From Brachionus koreanus (lineage: Eukaryota; Rotifera; Eurotatoria; Ploima; Brachionidae): a stretch of 15,234 nucleotides of DNA. Below, one piece after another: positions 9,573 through 15,234 of the stretch. The position numbers were made by a program, and so were the translations under genes. Position 1 is the first letter of the stretch; the number at the start of each line of letters is the position of its first letter. The stretch spans positions 139,550-154,783 of the forward strand of contig PJRA01000376.1 in NCBI GenBank assembly GCA_016987375.1. The letters run 5' to 3'. The notes beneath the pieces were generated by a model. It was not told the origin of the DNA. It made no database searches and saw nothing but the letters and a program-made list of their open reading frames with translations.

Positions 9573-9852
9573 CGTTTACTTACCACACTGAGTTTAGGTA
9601 AGTTTATAAAATTTCCGGAATTTTAAGTAATTTTACCCATTCTCCTGTTTTCGTAAAAGCACTGTAGTTTCAAAAAACTAAGTTTTTAATTTTAATTGAT
9701 TTTCAGAATAAATATTTAATTTGTCTACATAAATAAATTTTAAATTTTTGTTAATAATCAGCCGTGCTTTCTAGTGAAACTATGGAAACTTCATGTTGTT
9801 CAACACTCGTCTCAAAAAGATTCAATAAATTGTGGCGTTTTCGTGTGTCAAT

Positions 9853-10094
9853 TTACAAAAATTTTTATTTTTATTAGAAAAATAAATTCGGCGATTTCCC
9901 GGGACTAGCCCGAACGGCAAAAGCCTTCTTTTCAGCCCCCTTGCTAATGTTTGTTATTTAGTATATAAACAAAATTTAAGTTAGAGTAATTTAGAAGTGT
10001 TTGAAAATTTAAGATTAAAGATTAAATTTTACTAATTACACATAAAAACATACAAATTTTAATTTACATTTTAAAAAAATTTAGTTACAAAAAT
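9853..10094. repeat. 10-bp target-site duplication TTACAAAAAT
   Basis: TTACAAAAAT is found at 9853-9862 and 10085-10094, flanking the minus-strand LINE fragment. The protease codons either side of the insertion are in register when one copy of the duplication is counted, which supports the assignment. Confidence 0.75.
9863..10084 (-). mobile_element. 5'-truncated LINE 3' UTR fragment inserted in the protease frame
   Basis: Read on the minus strand, the fragment holds a GC-rich block (about 9888-9946) with AAGGGGGC, CCGTTCGGGC and GGGAAATCGCC. It ends in an AATTTATTTTT/AATAAAAATAAAA tail next to the target site. This is the look of a LINE 3' UTR plus A-rich tail. It is flanked by TTACAAAAAT at 9853-9862 and 10085-10094. 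No coding part of the LINE remains; the copy is only about 222 bp. Confidence 0.7.
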
Positions 10095-10348
10095 GATTTT
10101 AGACGTAGCTTCAGAATTAATTTTTGACACCAGTTTATTAAATGAAATCCGAACCGAAATTAGACAAACAATTGAAAAACACAAAGATTTTAAGTGAATT
10201 TAATTGTTTTTTTTTTCTTGCTAATTTTTTTCCAATAAAAATTTTCACAAAAAAAATATTTTTTTCAGAATTTTTCACACTAAACTGTCACCTGAAAAAG
10301 TTTTCAGAACTTTTTCTCAGAAATTTCAGAAATTCTGAAATATCTTCG

Positions 10349-10548
10349 GCTAGGTTCATCTAACTCCATTTGCCATGTATGCATAACCATTCAGCCAAAT
10401 GATCTATTTCATTTTGAAGGGTAGTTAAGTCCATTTGGTTTGGATAACAGATACAAGCTTTGTGTCATCATAAAATAATTTGTACAACTTGGCAACAGCC
10501 TTTGGAAATTCAAGTATTTTTTATAAAAATTTAAAAATTCAGAGGAAA
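10349..10548 (-). pseudogene. Decayed LINE reverse-transcriptase core with YDD box
   Basis: On the minus strand, successive frames give a PL.F.IFI-like piece (about 10545-10515), then FPKAVAKLYKLFYDDTKLVS, then TTLQNEIDHLAEW, then WQMEL. These are in the order and spacing of LINE RT motifs, where the catalytic box is usually F-A-D-D and the later block reads like 'LQ.D...L..W...W.m.FN..KC'. The catalytic Asp pair is encoded at 10464-10469. At least three frameshifts and several stops separate the pieces, so it is dead. Upstream minus-strand sequence (10550-10620) is GC-richer but not recognised. Confidence 0.75.
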
Positions 10549-10618
10549 AAAAAGTTATGCAGACCAGCATTTCTCTATCAGAATGCTTACCATGTGACTA
10601 TTGACAGCAACCCCTAGC

Positions 10619-10968
10619 TAAGTTGTCACCAATTAAAAATGTAAATGGTTGCATTTTTTCGCTTCTATAGTGCTATAATTGACAAAGTAAAATTTTTGAT
10701 CAAATTTCAGTTTTTCAAAAATGATCAAAAAATTTTAAATGCGCAATTAAATTTCAATGCATTTTTTGAAAATATAATTTTTTTTCAAAAGTCTTAAAAT
10801 AAAGCTTTGAGACGCTACAAAAATTCAAAAATCTGAGATGAAATTTAATTGCATATTTAAAATGTTTTGATCATTTTTGAAAAATGAAATTTGATCAAAA
10901 ATTCTACTTTGCCGTTAAAATTACATTCCCATAGTATGAATCACTCATGCTTATTGAATGACAACTAA
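10619..10968. mobile_element. Hairpin MITE with long terminal inverted repeats
   Basis: The left arm from 10621 (AGTTGTCA) and the right arm ending at 10966 (TGACAACT) pair along most of the element. The outer 45 bp are diverged. The inner part (10681-10757 with 10834-10911) is nearly exact, including TTTTTGATCAAATTTCA and CAAAAATGATCAAAA. A loop of roughly 75 bp remains. There is no reading frame, so it is a foldback or MITE-type non-autonomous DNA element. A TA lies directly outside the left end (10619-10620) and overlaps the right end (10966-10967); the exact duplication is uncertain. Confidence 0.78.
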
Positions 10969-11743
10969 AATAGTCCTAAAATATAAATTTTAATTCAGTG
11001 TGTGATGGCAGTTTCACAACTATTAGAATTCAATTAGAAAATAATTCAATTTGATTATCAGTTAAATTTTCTAAAAAAATTTTCACAAAAAAAACTATTT
11101 TTTTCCAGAATTTTTCACACTATAATCAATTGATTTATAGTTGAGATCATGATTGCTTTTTAAATTAAATTCAAAATTTTTGATAGATAGAAAACAAAAA
11201 AAGTTTTTTTTTAATTTAATTTTAAAAAATCTTTTGGATTTTATTTTGACAAAAAAAAGCAGATTTTTTCTCTTTATTTTATTTAAGTTACAATTCGAAA
11301 GAAAAAAATTAAATTTTTAAAAGAAGTGTAAAGAATACAAAAATAGATAGATTATTCAATTATTGTTTTACTCAAATAACTAATTGATTTTTTCAACGAT
11401 TTTTCATTTAATATTTTTTATTATTAGAATTTTACAAAAATAAAAACTAAACCAAAAAAAAAAATATTCCTTAATGCTTTGCCTCTAATTAATTTCTTTT
11501 TTATTTTTTTAATTATTTTTTAAAATTCAAAACAAACATTTTTTTGCCTTAGTTCTGAATTTAATGTCAAAAGTTTCGTAAAACGAAAAACATATCAAAA
11601 AAAAAAACAATTTTAAAATTAAATATGTATATTTTTTTTCTAGTAAAAACTCATGCAAATCGATAATTGAGCTTTTAGATGCTTACTGCTGTCGTTAATA
11701 AAGAAAACAATAAGAACTTTTATAGATATTGTGTTCGATTAGA
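10969..11743. other. AT-rich spacer downstream of the PP1 gene
   Basis: It contains one copy of the 47-bp repeat (11075-11124), long A/T runs and no coding frame. The proximal part (about 11500-11743) is presumably the PP1 3' UTR. An AATAAA on the minus strand at about 11510-11515 is a possible poly(A) signal, though the hexamer is frequent here by chance. Confidence 0.5.
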
Positions 11744-13004
<1,261 letters not shown>

Positions 13005-13028
13005 TTAATAAATATGATATTTTTTTAT

Positions 13029-13057
13029 CTAATTATCATTCGAAAAAAGAAAAGAAT
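13029..13057 (-). promoter_or_regulatory. Acceptor-like pyrimidine tract upstream of the PP1 start
   Basis: On the minus strand a run of TTCTTTTCTTTTTTCG leads to GATAATTAG, ending at 13029. This is 24 bases before the ATG, and no ATG intervenes. It parallels the site before HMX and may be a 5' UTR intron or spliced-leader acceptor. Confidence 0.35.
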
Positions 13058-14140
13058 TATTATAATATTAGTATGCACCTTGGTTTTTAGATTAGAATAT
13101 TTTTTATCCAGTGGATAAGTGTGAACAAAATTAGAGTGAAGCCTTTTGTTCTTATAGTAAGAAAAAAAAACGATGCATTAAAAATTTTATATTTTGTTTT
13201 TAGAGAAAATTAAAATTTAGCTTCATATGCAAATTGCGATACAAATATCAAAAAATAATATTTTATGCTTATGTGTTCGATTAGCATTTTTTAAAATGTT
13301 TATTTTTTATAATGAATTTGTTAAAATAAATTTGAAAATATATGCTCATGTAATGCACTTGAACATGTCTTTGCTTTTTTGATAAGACTTTACTTTATCA
13401 AATTTATTTAAAAATTAGTATCTATCTATTTTTGCCATTTTTGTTGATATTTATTTTTTTTGTTTTAAATTGGTTTTATTTTGGATCAAACAAAAACTAG
13501 GTTAGAAATATTGTCTCTTAATAGCTTGACTTAGTTACAAACCATATTTTGCTCTCTATTCACCGCGTGTATCTCATATTAGAAAAATTCTGGAATTAGA
13601 AAAATGGTTTTTTTTAAAGCACTCAAGTTTTGAAAGAGTGTTTGTGCTTAGCATTTAGAAAAAATAGAAATTTCACGTTTTTTTTACAACCTCCTCCCTG
13701 TCACCTAGTCTAATTTCTTGCTCTTATTTACACCTCTTCGTTCCATAAACTTAGAAATTTAGGCTTGTTTATTACCTTTTATGCCAAAATCTAATTAGTA
13801 AAATTAGAAACTGAAATATTTAAAATTTAAAAAAATCAGAATGTATATTTTGTATAAAAACAGTGAGATAAAAAAGAATAAACTTGAAAGTATTAAACTA
13901 ATTGCTCGTCTTTTAAATGAATTAACAAACAGCTATGAAAAAATACATTTCAATATCTAATTGTATATATCAATATACTCTAATTCTAAATGTATATATA
14001 ATAATATACTCTTTCTAATTGTAATTGTATTTTTCCGAAAGGTTTTATTTAATTTATTTTTTAAAATTTAAACTTTCTTTTTTCAATTTAAAAATTGAAT
14101 AATTCTCAAATAAAGATGATTAATTTTTTAAATTAAAAAA
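13058..14140. other. AT-rich region upstream of PP1, no gene seen
   Basis: No coding frame is recognised on either strand. The part near 13058-13300 should hold the PP1 promoter. It also contains a pyrimidine-rich patch (about 13688-13740) and a tandem repeat (13956-14027). Confidence 0.55.
13956..14027 (+). repeat. 29-bp tandem repeat, about 2.5 copies
   Basis: Units start TCTAAWTGTATATAT and contain AATATACTC. They lie at 13956-13984, 13985-14013 and (partial) 14014-14027. This is a small minisatellite of no evident function. Confidence 0.65.
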
Positions 14141-14149
14141 AAAATAACC

Positions 14150-14475
14150 CTTTCACTTTTAATTGTCAAAGTGCTTGACAAAGTGAACTGGCATGTTCCA
14201 TTGGTTTTCAAGAACAATTCAAGTGGCACTCTAAGACCTGCTCTAAGAAGGCATGACTTAGCGATGGAAAAAAAAATTGCGAAGCTCGGTTCAACTTCTT
14301 TAGCAACAGGGTGGTAAATGTTTGGAATGGTTTGGACAATGAAATTATTTATGCTAAAACTTTAAATGATTTTAAAAGCAAAATTGATAAAACAGATTTA
14401 AAAAGGCTATTATGATGAGGCTAAACTCTCATTCCATGTGCTGTGCACATCATAGCTTATTATTATTACAACTCA
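14150..14475 (+). pseudogene. LINE C-terminal fragment with poly(A) frameshift
   Basis: The extreme C-terminus of a LINE polyprotein (RT/APE type). One frame runs to about 14268 with VKVLDKVNW, then LRRHDLAMEKK. After a run of nine A (14268-14276) the text shifts by one base and continues as ARFNFFSNRVVNVWNGLDNE and then LNDFKSKID, to a stop at 14413-14415. 'FFSNRVVN.WN.L' followed by 'L..FK..ID' is the standard end of CR1/L2/Jockey-like LINE proteins. A 3' UTR of about 50 bp ends in TTATTATTATTA, a simple-repeat tail typical of such elements. It is 5'-truncated and inactive. It shares no evident sequence with the LINE at 8393-9177, so it is a different family. Confidence 0.8.
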
Positions 14476-15234
14476 GCTTTTATCAAAACAAATCAATTAA
14501 TGTATTTAAATAAAAAAAAAATTTTCTCTGTTTTATGAGCAATAGATTCAAAATTTTTTTGTATTTAGTTCGACAAGATGTAAATAATTTTACATTTTTA
14601 GATTTTAGAAAAATTTTTTTCAATATTTGAGATAAAATAAATTTTGCATTTTGACAACCAGATAATTAGGGAAACTAAAAAATCAAATAAAATTTTTGGA
14701 AAATCTAAAAATGTAAAATTATTTACATTCTGCCATTTTTTTAAGTGGATACAAAAGCTGTATCACTGCAAATAAACTATGTATTTTAATTTTGACAATT
14801 TTCTAATACATATGCTTTTTTGCAGAGACTGAATTAATTTTTTTTCAAAATAAGCAGAACGACTTATAAATTTTAGAGAAAAAATTTTTAGCTAAATGTT
14901 CAAATTTTTTCGGTAAATGTTTCAATATTGTTTCTAAATTCACAATAACATGCTTCAACAATCTGACAGCTTTAATAATTAAATTGATTATTTTTCATGA
15001 CCAAACCTATTTCATTTAAATTTAAATTCAGAATTAATATTTAAATAATTCACTTTAGATTTCTCAATTATTTTTGTTATTTTTTATTATAAAAATTTGG
15101 CAAGTAAATGTTGAAATTTTTTAAAAATTAATTTAATTTTAAAAATTTTATTATTTTTTATTTGAGTAGAAAAATATTTTTGTAAAATAATTTTGAATTA
15201 ACCATTAAAATAAAGAACAAATGTAATAGAGTAT
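14476..15234. other. AT-rich end of window, no gene seen
   Basis: Apart from the inverted-repeat element at 14578-14728, only A/T-rich non-coding sequence is visible. No frame of coding character was found on either strand. Confidence 0.6.
14578..14728. mobile_element. Small inverted-repeat (MITE-like) element
   Basis: The 29 bases at 14578-14606 are the exact reverse complement of 14700-14728 (core TGTAAATAATTTTACA, itself nearly self-complementary, then TTTTTAGATTTT). Partial pairing continues inward for about 14 bp. Outward similarity is weak (GACAAG against GGCAGA). There is no reading frame and no clear target duplication. Confidence 0.6.

Larger units (their letters stand above)
8293..9666. 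mobile_element. Tc1/mariner-ended TIR element (non-autonomous), carrying a nested LINE
   Basis: The element proper is 8295-9664, with TA at 8293-8294 and 9665-9666. The ends CAGTGCTTTTACGAAAACAG and its reverse complement match over the first 42 bp with one mismatch. Weaker similarity follows, and both arms contain ATAAACTTACCTAAACTC (left to 8380, right from 9590). TACAGTGC termini and TA target duplication are the hallmark of the Tc1/mariner group. The outer flanks AAAC and GTTT imply a palindromic target, AAACTAGTTT. I see no transposase (no DDE/D frame), so it is a MITE-like passenger of about 575 bp once the inserted LINE is discounted. Subterminal TTAC-type motifs crowd the right end. 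Confidence 0.85.
9744..10197 (+). pseudogene. Ulp1/SENP-like (C48) cysteine-protease 3' portion, split by a LINE insertion
   Basis: C48 peptidases remove SUMO/ubiquitin-like modifiers and also occur inside several transposon types. The left part (about 9762-9862, preceded by an acceptor-like AATCAG) encodes QKDSINCGVFVCQF. The Gln (9813) lies six residues before the nucleophile Cys (9831), the spacing known from yeast Ulp1 (Q574, C580). The frame then enters an inserted LINE and stops at 9906-9908. Past the insertion, 10093-10197 continues in the same phase with LIFDTSLLNEIRTEIRQTI, resembling the helical end of C48 domains, and stops at 10195-10197. The His and Asp of the triad are not seen upstream, where stops intervene. 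They would lie in a missing or distant exon. Confidence 0.65.
10237..11124 (+). repeat. Pair of about 47-bp direct repeats
   Basis: Copies at about 10237-10284 and 11075-11124 share AAAATTTTCACAAAAAAAA, then a T-run, then CAGAATTTTTCACACTA, with only one- or two-base differences. The second copy is also bracketed by the inverted words TTGATTAT (about 11051) and ATAATCAA (about 11122). They flank the LINE-RT remnant and the hairpin MITE, and probably are two copies of one short repeat. Confidence 0.6.

Noticed and set aside
10142..10363. Plus-strand open frame starting MKSEPKLDKQL
   Set aside because: It overlaps the protease continuation in another frame and runs into A/T-rich repeat sequence; the 10093-10197 frame explains the coding character better.
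13324..13409. Inverted repeat AAATAAATTTGA / TCAAATTTATTT
   Set aside because: The 12-bp arms are pure A/T but for one base and could arise by chance here; no MITE-like extension or target duplication was seen.

Overview
The window reads as nuclear DNA of a small, intron-poor, strongly AT-rich metazoan. Introns are short and GT-AG, coding exons are islands of higher GC, and several families of non-LTR retrotransposon debris are present. A rotifer such as Brachionus would fit, but that is an inference; no ribosomal or mitochondrial marker is present.

Layout. (1) 1-2414: upstream region of a homeobox gene, with an unrecognised minus-strand open stretch at the edge, a diverged direct repeat, an inverted repeat, a CT tract and a cluster of CCAAT motifs. 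(2) 2415-4191, plus strand: two-exon HMX/NKX5 (H6-family) homeobox transcription factor of 516 residues, complete. (3) 4192-8292: about 4 kb of AT-rich intergenic DNA without a supportable gene, with a few GC-richer palindromic patches. (4) 8293-10968: a transposon graveyard. It holds a Tc1/mariner-ended TIR element at a TA site that itself contains a 5'-truncated LINE with an 11-bp target duplication. Next comes the 3' half of a Ulp1/SENP-like (C48) cysteine-protease reading frame, split by a minus-strand LINE 3' end with a 10-bp target duplication. A decayed LINE reverse-transcriptase core and a long hairpin MITE follow. (5) 11744-13004, minus strand: four-exon serine/threonine protein phosphatase PP1 catalytic subunit of 323 residues, complete, with a short terminal exon. 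(6) 13005-15234: AT-rich DNA with a 29-bp tandem repeat, a frameshifted LINE C-terminus and a small inverted-repeat element.

The HMX gene and the PP1 gene are unrelated in function and are transcribed towards each other across the mobile-element region. HMX would act as a nuclear, sequence-specific regulator of neural/sensory cell fate. PP1 is a broad-use phosphatase targeted by regulatory subunits. Both have a pyrimidine-rich TTAG acceptor-like site within about 50 bp upstream of the start codon, which suggests a 5' UTR intron or spliced-leader addition. The most notable signal is the stratigraphy of insertions at 8293-10197, where two LINE insertions can be read out base by base from their target duplications.
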